Of a stretch of 64,000 bases of DNA, positions 1 through 13,649 are shown piece after piece (the first letter of the stretch is position 1; each line of letters opens with the position of its first letter). The position numbers and the translations under genes are program-made. Source of the DNA: Haliotis asinina (lineage: Eukaryota; Mollusca; Gastropoda; Lepetellida; Haliotidae); assembly GCF_037392515.1 (NCBI RefSeq), contig NC_090283.1, positions 30,024,249-30,088,248 on the forward strand. Reading direction: 5' to 3'. The notes under the pieces are model-generated. The model made no database searches. It was given only the letters and a program-made list of their open reading frames with translations, and was not told where the DNA came from.

Positions 1-3000
1 GCCTTCTGTCGGTATGGTGGCAGTCGCCCATCGTCCCTCCCGTCCATGCAGCGTCTTCGTGGCAGTCGTCACTGCCTCTGGGGGACTTCACGCTCCATTT
101 CTGCCCCCAGGATGATGATGTCCAGGGTCCTGAGAGTAAAGATAATAAAGAGTTTAGTGTTTTAAAGAGTTGATGTTAATAAATATATACCTGCCTTTAT
201 GGGCTTCTGTCGGTATGGTGGCAGTCGCCCATCGTCCCTCCCGTCCATGCAGCGTCTTCGTGGCAGTCGTCACTGCCTCTGGGGGACTTCACGCTCCATT
301 TCTGCCCCCAGGATGATGATGTCCAGGGTCCTAAGTGTAAAGATAATAAAGAGTTTAGTGTTTGAAAGAGTTGATGTTAAGAGATATATACTTGCCTTTA
401 TGGCCTTCTGTCGGTATGGTGGCAGTCGCCCATCGTCCCTCCCGTCCATGCAGCGTCTTCGTGGCAGTCGTCACTGCCTCTGGGGGACTTCACGCTCCAT
501 TTCTGCCCCCAGGATGATGGTGTCCAGGGTCCTGAGAGTAAAGATAATAAAGAGTTTAGTGTTTTAAAGAGTTGATGTTAATAAATATATACTTGCCTTT
601 ATGGGCTTCTGTCGGTATGGTGGCAGTCGCCCATCGTCCCTCCCGTCCATGCAGCGTCTTCGTGGCAGTCGTCACTGCCTCTGGGGGACTTCACGCTCCA
701 TTTCTGCCCCCAGGATGATGATGTCCAGGGTCCTAAGAGTAAAGATAATAAAGAGTTTAGTGTTTTAAAGAGATGATGTTAATAGATATATACTTGCCTT
801 TATGGGCTTCTGTCGGTATGGTGGCAGTCGCCCATCGTCCCTCCCGTCCATGCAGCGTCTTCGTGGCAGTCGTCACTGCCTCTGGGGGACTTCACGCTCC
901 ATTTCTGCCCCCAGGATGATGATGTCCAGGGTCCTGAGAGTAAAGATAATAAAGAGTTTAGTGTTTGAAAGAGTTGATGTTAATAAATATATACTTGCCT
1001 TTATGGGCTTCTGTCGGTATGGTGGCAGTCGCCCATCGTCCCTCCCGTCCATGCAGCGTCTTCGTGGCAGTCGTCACTGCCTCTGGGGGACTTCACGCTC
1101 CATTTCTGCCCCCAGGATGATGATGTCCAGGGTCCTGAGAGTAAAGATAATAAAGAGTTTAGTGTTTTAAAGAGTTGATGTTAATAAATATATACCTGCC
1201 TTTATGGGCTTCTGTCGGTATGGTGGCAGTCGCCCATCGTCCCTCCCGTCCATGCAGCGTCTTCGTGGCAGTCGTCACTGCCTCTGGGGGACTTCACGCT
1301 CCATTTCTGCCCCCAGGATGATGATGTCCAGGGTCCTAAGTGTAAAGATAATAAAGAGTTTAGTGTTTGAAAGAGTTGATGTTAAGAGATATATACTTGC
1401 CTTTATGGGCTTCTGTCGGTATGGTGGCAGTCGCCCATCGTCCCTCCCGTCCATGCAGCGTCTTCGTGGCAGTCGTCACTGCCTCTGGGGGACTTCACGC
1501 TCCATTTCTGCCCCCAGGATGATGATGTCCAGGGTCCTGAGAGTAAAGATAATAAAGAGTTTAGTGTTTGAAAGAGTTGATGTTAATAAATATATACTTG
1601 CCTTTATGGGCTTCTGTCGGTGTGGTTGCAGTCGCCCATCGTCCCTCCCGTCCATGCAGCGTCTTCGTGGCAGTCGTCACTGCCTCTGGGGGACTTCACG
1701 CTCCATTTCTGCCCCCAGGATGATGATGTCCAGGGTCCTGAGAGTAAAGATAATAAAGAGTTTAGTGTTTGAAAGAGTTGATGTTAATAGATATATACTT
1801 GCCTTTATGGACTTCTGTCGGTATGGTGGCAGTCGCCCATCGTCCCTCCCGTCCATGCAGCGTCTTCGTGGCAGTCGTCACTGCCTCTGGGGGACTTCAC
1901 GCTAGTTTTCTGCCCCCAGGATGATGATGTCCAGGTTCCTGAGAGTAAAGGTAATAAAGAGTTTAGTGTTTGAAAGAGTTGATGTTAAGAGATATATACT
2001 TGCCTTTATAGGCTTCTGTCGGTATGGTGTCAGTCGCCCATCGTCCCTCCCGTCCATGCAGCGTCTTCGTGGCAGTCGTCACTGCCTCTGGGGGACTTCA
2101 CGCTCCATTTCTGCCCCCAGGATGATGATGTCCAGGGTCCTGAGAGTAAAGATAATAAAGAGTTTAGTGTTTGAAAGAGTTGATGTTAATAAATATATAC
2201 TTGCCTTTATGGGCTTCTGTCGGTATGGTGGCAGTCGCCCATCGTCCCTCCCGTCCATGCAGCGTCTTCGTGGCAGTCGTCACTGCCTCTGGGGGACATC
2301 ACGCTCCATTTCTGCCCCCAGGATGATGATGTCCAGGGTCCTGAGAGTAAAGATAACAAAGAGTTTAGTGTTTGAAAGAGTTGATGTTAATAGATATATA
2401 CTTGCCTTTATAGGCTTCTGTCGGTATGGTGGCAGTCGCCCATCGTCCCTCCCGTCCATGCAGCGTCTTCGTGGCAGTCGTCACTGCCTCTGGGGGACTT
2501 CACGCTCCATTTCTGCCTCCAGGATGATGATGTCCAGGTTCCTGAGAGTAAAGATAATAAAGAGTTTAGTGTTTGAAAGAGTTGATGTTAATGAATATAT
2601 ACTTGCCTTTATGGGCTTCTGTCGGTATTGTGGCAGTCGCCCATCGTCCCTCCCGTCCATGCAGCGTCTTCGTGTCAGTCGTCACTGCCTCTGGGGGACT
2701 TCACGCTCCATTTCTGCCCCCAGGATGATGATGTCCAGGGTCCTGAGAGTAAAGGTAATAAAGTGTTTTGTTAATAGATATATACTTGCCTTTATGGGCT
2801 TCTGTCGGTATATTTCAGCGTCTTCGTGGCAGTCGTCACTGCCTCTGGGTGACTTCACGCTCCATTTCTGCCCCCGGGATGATGATGTCCAGGGTCCTAC
2901 GTGTAAAGATAATAAAGAGTTTAGTGTTTGAAAGAGTTGATGTTAATAGATATATACTTGCCTTTATTGGCTTCTGTCGGTATGGTGGCAGTCGCCCATC

Positions 3001-6000
3001 GTCCCTCCCGTCCATGCAGCGTCTTCGTGGCAGTCGTCACTGCCTCTGGGGGACTTCACGCTCCATTTCTGCCCCCAGGATGATGATGTCCAGGGTCCTG
3101 AGAGTAAAGATAATAAAGAGTTTAGTGTTTGAAAGAGTTGATGTTAATAGATATATACTTGCCTTTATGGGCTTCTGTCGGTATGGTGGCAGTCGCCCAT
3201 CGTCCCTCCCGTCCATGCAGCGTCTTCGTGGCAGTCGTCACTGCCTCTGGGGGACTTCACGCTCCATTTCTGCCCCCAGGATGATGATGTCCAGGGTCCT
3301 AAGAGTAAAGATAATAAAGAGTTTAGTGTTTTAAAGAGTTGATGTTAAGAGATGTATACTTGCCTTTATGGGCTTCTGTCGGTATGGTGGCAGTCGCCCA
3401 TCGTCCCTCCCGTCCATGCAGCGTCTTCGTGGCAGTCGTCACTGCCTCTGGGGGACTTCACGCTCCATTTCTCCCCCAGGATGATGATGTCCAGGGTCCT
3501 AAGTGTAAAGATAATAAAGAGTATAGTGTTTGAAAGAGTTGATGTTAATAAATATAAACTTGCCTTTATGGGCTTCTGTCGGTATGGTGGCAGTCGCCCA
3601 TCGTCCCTCCCGTCCATGCAGCGTCTTCGTGGCAGTCGTCACTGCCTCTGGGGGACTTCACGCTCCATTTCTGCCCCCAGGATGATGATGTCCAGGGTCC
3701 TGAGAGTAAAGATAATAAAGAGTTTAGTGTTTGAAAGAGTTGATGTTAATAGATATATACTTGCCTTTATGGGCTTCTGTCGGTATGGTGGCAGTCGCCC
3801 ATCGTCCCTCCCGTCCATGCAGCGTCTTCGTGGAAGTCGTCACTGCCTCTGGGGGACTTCACGCTCCATTTCTGCCCCCAGGATGATGGTGTCCAGGGTC
3901 CTGAGAGTAAAGATAATAAAGAGTTTAGTGTTTTAAAGAGTTGATGTTAATAAATATATACTTGCCTTTATGGGCTTCTGTCGGTATGGTGGCAGTCGCC
4001 CATCGTCCCTCCCGTCCATGCAGCGTCTTCGTGGCAGTCGTCACTGCCTCTGGGGGACTTCACGCTCCATTTCTGCCCCCAGGATGATGATGTCCAGGGT
4101 CCTAAGTGTAAAGATAATAAAGAGTTTAGTGTTTGAAAGAGTTGATGTTAAGAGATATATACTTGCCTTTATGGGCTTCTGTCGGTATGGTGGTAGTCGC
4201 CCATCGTCCCTCCCGTCCATGCAGCGTCTTCGTGGCAGTCGTCACTGCCTCTGGGGGACTTCACGCTCCATTTCTGCCCCAGGATGATGATGTCCAGGGT
4301 CCTGAGAGTAAAGATAATAAAGAGTTTAGTGTTTGAAAGAGTTGATGTTAATAGATATATACTTGCCTTTATGGGCTTCTGTCGGTATGGTGGCAGTCGC
4401 CCATCGTCCCTCCCGTCCATGCAGCGTCTTCGTGTCAGTCGTCACTGCCTCTGGGGGACTTCACGCTCCATTTCTGCCCCCAGGATGATGATGTCCAGGG
4501 TCCTAAGAGTAAAGATAATAAAGAGTTTAGTGTTTGAAAGAGATGATGTTAATAGATATATACTTGCCTTTATGGGCTTCTGTCGGTATGGTGGCAGTCA
4601 CCCATCGTCCCTCCCGTCCATGCAGCGTCTTCGTGGCAGTCGTCACTGCCTCTGGGGGACTTCACGCTCCATTTCTGCCCCCAGAATGATGATGTCCAGG
4701 GTCCTGAGAGTAAAGATAATAAAGAGTTTAGTGTTTGAAAGAGTTGATGTTAATAGATATATACTTGCCTTTATGGGCTTCTGTCGGTATGGTGGCAGTC
4801 GCCCATCGTCCCTCCCGTCCATGCAGCGTCTTCGTGGCAGTCGTCACTGCCTCTGGGGGACTTCACGCTCCATTTCTGCCCCCAGGATGATGATGTCCAG
4901 GGTCCTAAGAGTAAAGATAATAAAGAGTTTAGTGTTTTAAAGAGATGATGTTAATAGATATATACTTGCCTTTATGGGCTTCTGTCGGTATGGTGGCAGT
5001 CGCCCATCGTCCCTCCCGTCCATGCAGCGTCTTCGTGGCAGTCGTCACTGCCTCTGGGGGACTTCACGCTCCATTTCTCCCCCAGGATGATGATGTCCAG
5101 GGTCCTAAGTGTAAAGATAATAAAGAGTTTAGTGTTTGAAAGAGTTGATGTTAATAAATATATACTTGCCTTTATGGGCTTCTGTCGGTATGGTGGCAGT
5201 CGCCCATCGTCCCTCCCGTCCATGCAGCGTCTTCGTGGCAGTCGTCACTGCCCCTGGGGGACTTCACGCTCCATTTCTGCCCCCAGGATGATGATGTCCA
5301 GGGTCCTGAGAGTAAAGATAATAAAGAGTTTAGTGTTTGAAAGAGTTGATGTTAATAGATATATACTTGCCTTTATGGGCTTCTGTCGGTATGGTGGCAG
5401 TCGCCCATCGTCCCTCCCGTCCATGCAGCGTCTTCGTGGCAGTCGTCACTGCCTCTGGGGGACTTCACGCTCCATTTCTGCCCCCAGGATGATGGTGTCC
5501 AGGGTCCTGAGAGTAAAGATAATCAAGAGTTTAGTGTTTTAAAGAGTTGATGTTAATAAATATATACTTGCCTTTATGGGCTTCTGTCGGTATGGTGGCA
5601 GTCGCCCATCGTCCCTCCCGTCCATGCAGCGTCTTCGTGGCAGTCGTCACTGCCTCTGGGGGACTTCACGCTCCATTTCTGCCCCCAGGATGATGATGTC
5701 CAGGGTCCTAAGTGTAAAGATAATAAAGAGTTTAGTGTTTGAAAGAGTTGATGTTAAGAGATATATACTTGCCTTTATGGGCTTCTGTCGGTATGGTGGT
5801 AGTCGCCCATCGTCCCTCCCGTCCATGCAGCGTCTTCGTGGCAGTCGTCACTGCCTCTGGGGGACTTCACGCTCCATTTCTGCCCCAGGATGATGATGTC
5901 CAGGGTCCTGAGAGTAAAGATAATAAAGAGTTTAGTGTTTGAAAGAGTTGATGTTAAGAGATATATACTTGCCTTTATGGGCTTCTGTCGGTATGGTGGC

Positions 6001-6954
6001 AGTCGCCCATCGTCCCTCCCGTCCATGCAGCGTCTTCGTGGCAGTCGTCACTGCCCCTGGGGGACTTCACGCTCCATTTCTGCCCCCAGGATGATGATGT
6101 CCAGGGTCCTAAGAGTAAAGATAATAAAGAGTTTAGTGTTTGAAAGAGTTGATGTTAATAGATATATACTTGCCTTTATGGGCTTCTGTCGGTATGGTGG
6201 CAGTCGCCCATCGTCCCTCCCGTCCATGCAGCGTCTTCGTGGCAGTCGTCACTGCCTCTGGGGGACTTCACGCTCCATTTCTGCCCCCAGGATGATGATG
6301 TCCAGGGTCCTGAGAGTAAAGATAATAAAGAGTTTAGTGTTTGAAAGAGTTGATGTTAATAAATATATACTTGCCTTTATGGGCTTCTGTCGGTATGGTG
6401 GCAGTCGCCCATCGTCCCTCCCGTCCATGCAGCGTCTTCGTGGCAGTCGTCACTGCCTCTGGGGGACTTCACGCTCCATTTCTGCCCCCAGGATGATGAT
6501 GTCCAGGGTCCTAAGTGTAAAGATAATAAAGAGTTTAGTGTTTGAAAGAGTTGATGTTAAGAGATATATACTTGCCTTTATGGGCTTCTGTCGGTATGGT
6601 GGTAGTCGCCCATCGTCCCTCCCGTCCATGCAGCGTCTTCGTGGCAGTCGTCACTGCCTCTGGGGGACTTCACGCTCCATTTCTGCCCCAGGATGATGAT
6701 GTCCAGGGTCCTAAGAGTAAAGATAATAAAGAGTTTAGTGTTTGAAAGAGTTGATGTTAAGAGATATATACTTGCCTTTATGGGCTTCTGTCGGTATGGT
6801 GGCAGTCGCCCATCGTCCCTCCCGTCCATTCAGCGTCTTCGTGGCAGTCGTCACTGCCTCTGGGGGACTTCACGCTCCATTTCTGCCCCCAGGATGATGA
6901 TGTCCAGGGTCCTGAGAGTAAAGATAATAAAGAGTTTAGTGTTTGAAAGAGTTG

Positions 6955-8160
6955 ATGTTAATAGATATATACTTGCCTTTATGGACTTCTGTCGGTATGG
7001 TGGCAGTCGCCCATCGTCCCTCCCGTCCATGCAGCGTCTTCGTGGCAGTCGTCACTGCCTCTGGGGGACTTCACGCTCCATTTCTGCCCCCAGGATGATG
7101 ATGTCCAGGGTCCTAAGAGTAAAGATAATAAAGAGTTTAGTGTTTTAAAGAGATGATGTTAATAGATATATACTTGCCTTTATGGGCTTCTGTCGGTATG
7201 GTGGCAGTCGCCCATCGTCCCTCCCATCCATGCAGCGTCTTCGTGGCAGTCGTCACTGCCTCTGGGGGACTTCACGCTCCAATTCTCCCCCAGGATGATG
7301 ATGTCCAGGGTCCTAAGTGTAAAGATAATAAAGAGTTTAGTGTTTGAAAGAGTTGATGTTAATAAATATATACTTGCCTTTATGGGCTTCTGTCGGTATG
7401 GTGGCAGTCGCCCATCGTCCCTCCCGTCCATGCAGCGTCTTCGTGGCAGTCGTCACTGCCTCTGGGGGACTTCACGCTCCATTTCTGCCCCCAGGATGAT
7501 GATGTCCAGGGTCCTGAGAGTAAAGATAATAAAGAGTTTAGTGTTTGAAAGAGTTGATGTTAATAGATATATACTTGCCTTTATGGACTTCTGTCGGTAT
7601 GGTGGCAGTCGCCCATCGTCCCTCCCGTCCATGCAGCGTCTTCGTGGCAGTCGTCACTGCCTCTGGGGGACTTCACGCTCCATTTCTGCCCCCAGGATGA
7701 TGATGTCCAGGGTCCTAAGAGTAAAGATAATAAAGAGTTTAGTGTTTTAAAGAGATGATGTTAATAGATATATACTTGCCTTTATGGGCTTCTGTCGGTA
7801 TGGTGGCAGTCGCCCATCGTCCCTCCCATCCATGCAGCGTCTTCGTGGCAGTCGTCACTGCCTCTGGGGGACTTCACGCTCCAATTCTCCCCCAGGATGA
7901 TGATGTCCAGGGTCCTAAGTGTAAAGATAATAAAGAGTTTAGTGTTTGAAAGAGTTGATGTTAATAAATATATACTTGCCTTTATGGGCTTCTGTCGGTA
8001 TGGTGGCAGTCGCCCATCGTCCCTCCCGTCCATGCAGCGTCTTCGTGGCAGTCGTCACTGCCTCTGGGGGACTTCACGCTCCATTTCTGCCCCCAGGATG
8101 ATGATGTCCAGGGTCCTGAGAGTAAAGATAATAAAGAGTTTAGTGTTTGAAAGAGTTGAT
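6955..8160. repeat. Tandem 602-bp three-monomer duplication inside the satellite
   Basis: Two adjacent 602-bp blocks carry the same private variants: TTTATGGACTTC at about 6980 and 7582, CTCCCATCCATG at about 7223 and 7825, and CCAATTCTCCCCC at about 7279 and 7881. Shared rare variants at a fixed 602-bp spacing point to a very recent duplication of a trimer (603 minus 1 bp), as expected from unequal exchange. Confidence 0.85.
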
Positions 8161-8899
8161 GTTAATAGATATATACTTGCCTTTATGGCCTTCTGTCGGT
8201 ATGGTGGCAGTCGCCCATCGTCCCTCCCGTCCATGCAGCGTCTTCGTGGCAGTCGTCACTGCCTCTGGGGGACTTCACGCTCCATTTCTGCCCCCAGGAT
8301 GATGGTGTCCAGGGTCCTGAGAGTAAAGATAATAAAGAGTTTAGTGTTTTAAAGAGTTGATGTTAATAAATATATACTTGCCTTTATGGGCTTCTGTCGG
8401 TATGGTGGCAGTCGCCCATCGTCCCTCCCGTCCATGCAGCGTCTTCGTGGCAGTCGTCACTGCCTCTGGGGGACTTCACGCTCCATTTCTGCCCCCAGGA
8501 TGATGATGTCCAGGGTCCTAAGTGTAAAGATAATAAAGAGTTTAGTGTTTGAAAGAGTTGATGTTAATAGATATATACTTGCCTTTATGGGCTTCTGTCG
8601 GTATGGTGGTAGTCGCCCATCGTCCCTCCCGTCCATGCAGCGTCTTCGTGGCAGTCGTCACTGCCTCTGGGGGACTTCACGCTCCATTTCTGCCCCAGGA
8701 TGATGATGTCCAGGGTCCTAAGAGTAAAGATAATAAAGAGTTTAGTGTTTAAAAGAGTTGATGTTAATAGATATATACTTGCCTTTATCGGCTTCTGTCG
8801 GTATGGTGGCAGTCGCCCATCGTCCCTCCCGTCCATGCAGCGTCTTCGTGGCAGTCGTCACTGCCTCTGGGGGACTTCACGCTCCATTTCTGCCCCCAG

Positions 8900-11800
8900 G
8901 ATGATGATGTCCAGGGTCCTGAGAGTAAAGATAATAAAGAGTTTAGTGTTTGAAAGAGTTGATGTTAATAGATGTATACTTGCCTTTATGGGCTTCTGTC
9001 GGTATGGTGGCAGTCGCCCATCGTCCCTCCCGTCCATGCAGCGTCTTCGTGGCAGTCGTCACTGCCTCTGGGGGACTTCACGCTCCATTTCTGCCCCCAG
9101 GATGATGATGTCCAGGGTCCTGAGAATAAAGATAACAAAGAGTTTAGTGTTTGAAAGAGTTGATGTTAAGAGATATATACTTGCCTTTATGGGCTTCTGT
9201 CGGTATCGTGGCAGTCGCCCATCGTCCCTCCCGTCCATGCAGCGTCTTCGTGTCAGTCGTCACTGCCTCTGGGGGACTTCACGCTCCATTTCTGCCCCCA
9301 GGATGATGATGTCCAGGGTCCTGAGAGTAAAGGTAATAAAGTGTTTTGTTAATAGATATATACTTGCCTTTATGGGCTTCTGTCGGTATGGTTCAGCGTC
9401 TTCGTGGCAGTCGTCACTGCCTCTGGGGGACTTCACGCTCCATTTCTGCCCCCGGGATGATGATGTCCAGGGTCCTAAGTGTAAAGATTATAAAGAGTTT
9501 AGTGTTTGAAAGAGTTGATGTTAATAGATATATACTTGCCTTTATGGGCTTCTGTCGGTATGGTGGCAGTCGCCCATCGTCCCTCCCGTCCATGCAGCGT
9601 CTTCGTGGCAGTCGTCACTGCCTCTGGGGGACTTCACGCTCCATTTCTGCCCCCAGGATGATGATGTCCAGGGTCCTGAGAGTAAAGATAATAAAGAGTT
9701 TAGTGTTTGAAAGAGTTGATGTTAATAGATGTATACTTGCCTTTATGGGCTTCTGTCGGTATGGTGGCAGTCGACCATCGTCCCTCCCGTCCATGCAGCG
9801 TCTTCGTGGCAGTCGTCACTGCCTCTGGGGGACTTCACGCTCCATTTCTGCCCCCAGGATGATGATGTCCAGGGTCCTAAGAGTAAAGATAATAAAGAGT
9901 TTAGTGTTTTAAAGAGATGATGTTAATAGATATATACTTGCCTTTATGGGCTTCTGTCGGTATGGTGGCAGTCGCCCATCGTCCCTCCCGTCCATGCAGC
10001 GTCTTCGTGGCAGTCGTCACTGCCTCTGGGGGACTTCACGCTCCATTTCTCCCCCAGGATGATGATGTCCAGGGTCCTAAGTGTAAAGATAATAAAGAGT
10101 TTAGTGTTTGAAAGAGTTGATGTTAATAAATATATACTTGCCTTTATGGGCTTCTGTCGGTATGGTGGCAGTCGCCCATCGTCCCTCCCGTCCATGCAGC
10201 GTCTTCGTGGCAGTCGTCACTGCCTCTGGGGGACTTCACGCTCCATTTCTGCCCCCAGGATGATGATGTCCAGGGTCCTGAGAGTAAAGATAATAAAGAG
10301 TTTAGTGTTTGAAAGAGTTGATGTTAATAAATATATACTTGCCTTTATGGCCTTCTGTCGGTATGGTGGCAGTCGCCCATCGTCCCTCCCGTCCATGCAG
10401 CGTCTTCGTGGCAGTCGTCACTGCCTCTGGGGGACTTCACGCTCCATTTCTGCCCCCAGGATGATGGTGTCCAGGGTCCTGAGAGTAAAGATAATAAAGA
10501 GTTTAGTGTTTTAAAGAGTTGATGTTAATAAATATATACCTGCCTTTATGGGCTTCTGTCGGTATGGTGGCAGTCGCCCATCGTCCCTCCCGTCCATGCA
10601 GCGTCTTCGTGGCAGTCGTCACTGCCTCTGGGGGACTTCACGCTCCATTTCTGCCCCCAGGATGATGATGTCCAGGGTCCTGAGAGTAAAGATAATAAAG
10701 AGTTTAGTGTTTGAAAGAGTTGATGTTAATAGATGTATACTTGCCTTTATGGGCTTCTGTCGGTATGGTGGCAGTCGCCCATCGTCCCTCCCGTCCATGC
10801 AGCGTCTTCGTGGCAGTCGTCACTGCCTCTGGGGGACTTCACGCTCCATTTCTGCCCCCAGGATGATGATGTCCAGGGTCCTGAGAATAAAGATAACAAA
10901 GAGTTTAGTGTTTGAAAGAGTTGATGTTAAGAGATATATACTTGCCTTTATGGGCTTCTGTCGGTATCGTGGCAGTCGCCCATCGTCCCTCCCGTCCATG
11001 CAGCGTCTTCGTGTCAGTCGTCACTGCCTCTGGGGGACTTCACGCTCCATTTCTGCCCCCAGGATGATGATGTCCAGGGTCCTGAGAGTAAAGGTAATAA
11101 AGTGTTTTGTTAATAGATATATACTTGCCTTTATGGGCTTCTGTCGGTATGGTTCAGCGTCTTCGTGGCAGTCGTCACTGCCTCTGGGTGACTTCACGCT
11201 CCATTTCTGCCCCCGGGATGATGATGTCCAGGGTCCTAAGTGTAAAGATTATAAAGAGTTTAGTGTTTGAAAGAGTTGATGTTAATAGATATATACTTGC
11301 CTTTATGGGCTTCTGTCGGTATGGTGGCAGTCGCCCATCGTCCCTCCCGTCCATGCAGCGTCTTCGTGGCAGTCGTCACTGCCTCTGGGGGACTTCACGC
11401 TCCATTTCTGCCCCCAGGATGATGATGTCCAGGGTCCTGAGAGTAAAGATAATAAAGAGTTTAGTGTTTGAAAGAGTTGATGTTAATAGATGTATACTTG
11501 CCTTTATGGGCTTCTGTCGGTATGGTGGCAGTCGACCATCGTCCCTCCCGTCCATGCAGCGTCTTCGTGGCAGTCGTCACTGCCTCTGGGGGACTTCACG
11601 CTCCATTTCTGCCCCCAGGATGATGATGTCCAGGGTCCTGAGAATAAAGATAACAAAGAGTTTAGTGTTTGAAAGAGTTGATGTTAAGAGATATATACTT
11701 GCCTTTATGGGCTTCTGTCGGTATCGTGGCAGTCGCCCATCGTCCCTCCCGTCCATGCAGCGTCTTCGTGGCAGTCGTCACTGCCTCTGGGGGACTTCAC

Positions 11801-12831
11801 GCTCCATTTCTGCCCCCAGGATGATGATGTCCAGGGTCCTGAGAGTAAAGGTAATAAAGTGTTTTGTTAATAGATATATACTTGCCTTTATGGGCTTCTG
11901 TCGGTATGGTTCAGCGTCTTCGTGGCAGTCGTCACTGCCTCTGGGTGACTTCACGCTCCATTTCTGCCCCCGGGATGATGATGTCCAGGGTCCTAAGTGT
12001 AAAGATTATAAAGAGTTTAGTGTTTGAAAGAGTTGATGTTAATAGATATATACTTGCCTTTATGGGCTTCTGTCGGTATGGTGGCAGTCGCCCATCGTCC
12101 CTCCCGTCCATGCAGCGTCTTCGTGGCAGTCGTCACTGCCTCTGGGGGACTTCACGCTCCATTTCTGCCCCCAGGATGATGATGTCCAGGGTCCTGAGAG
12201 TAAAGATAATAAAGAGTTTAGTGTTTGAAAGAGTTGATGTTAATAGATGTATACTTGCCTTTATGGGCTTCTGTCGGTATGGTGGCAGTCGACCATCGTC
12301 CCTCCCGTCCATGCAGCGTCTTCGTGGCAGTCGTCACTGCCTCTGGGGGACTTCACGCTCCATTTCTGCCCCCAGGATGATGATGTCCAGGGTCCTAAGA
12401 GTAAAGATAATAAAGAGTTTAGTGTTTTAAAGAGATGATGTTAATAGATATATACTTGCCTTTATGGGCTTCTGTCGGTATGGTGGCAGTCGCCCATCGT
12501 CCCTCCCGTCCATGCAGCGTCTTCGTGGCAGTCGTCACTGCCTCTGGGGGACTTCACGCTCCATTTCTCCCCCAGGATGATGATGTCCAGGGTCCTAAGT
12601 GTAAAGATAATAAAGAGTTTAGTGTTTGAAAGAGTTGATGTTAATAAATATATACTTGCCTTTATGGGCTTCTGTCGGTATGGTGGCAGTCGCCCATCGT
12701 CCCTCCCGTCCATGCAGCGTCTTCGTGGCAGTCGTCACTGCCTCTGGGGGACTTCACGCTCCATTTCTGCCCCCAGGATGATGGTGTCCAGGGTCCTGAG
12801 AGTAAAGATAATAAAGAGTTTAGTGTTTTAA
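8900..12831. repeat. Higher-order repeat blocks built around a short monomer
   Basis: A deleted monomer with two internal losses (AAAGTGTTTTGTTAATAG, then GGTATGGTTCAGCG) lies near 9346, 11107 and 11864, with an older copy near 2768. Spacings are 1761 and 757 bp. The flanking monomers share private variants in the same order: AGATGTATAC, GAGAATAAAGATAAC and GGTATCGTGGC, upstream of each short monomer. Segment 9346-10514 also recurs at offset 2518. These are multi-monomer units spread by unequal crossing over or conversion. Confidence 0.85.
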
Positions 12832-13649
12832 AGAGTTGATGTTAATAAATATATACCTGCCTTTATGGGCTTCTGTCGGTATGGTGGCAGTCGCCCATCG
12901 TCCCTCCCGTCCATGCAGCGTCTTCGTGGCAGTCGTCACTGCCTCTGGGGGACTTCACGCTCCATTTCTGCCCCCAGGATGATGATGTCCAGGGTCCTGA
13001 GAGTAAAGATAATAAAGAGTTTAGTGTTTGAAAGAGTTGATGTTAATAGATGTATACTTGCCTTTATGGGCTTCTGTCGGTATGGTGGCAGTCGCCCATC
13101 GTCCCTCCCGTCCATGCAGCGTCTTCGTGGCAGTCGTCACTGCCTCTGGGGGACTTCACGCTCCATTTCTGCCCCCAGGATGATGATGTCCAGGGTCCTG
13201 AGAATAAAGATAACAAAGAGTTTAGTGTTTGAAAGAGTTGATGTTAAGAGATATATACTTGCCTTTATGGGCTTCTGTCGGTATGGTGGCAGTCGCCCAT
13301 CGTCCCTCCCGTCCATGCAGCGTCTTCGTGGCAGTCGTCACTGCCTCTGGGGGACTTCACGCTCCATTTCTGCCCCCGGGATGATGATGTCCAGGGTCCT
13401 AAGAGTAAAGATAATAAAGAGTTTAGTGTTTGAAAGAGTTGATGTTAATAAATATATACTTGCCTTTATGGGCTTCTGTCGGTATGGTGGCAGTCGCCCA
13501 TCGTCCCTCCCGTCCATGCAGCGTCTTCGTGGCAGTCGTCACTGCCTCTGGGGGACTTCACGCTCCATTTCTGCCCCCAGGATGATGATGTCCAGGTTCC
13601 TGAGAGTAAAGATAATAAAGAGTTTAGTGTTTGAAAGAGTTGATGTTAA

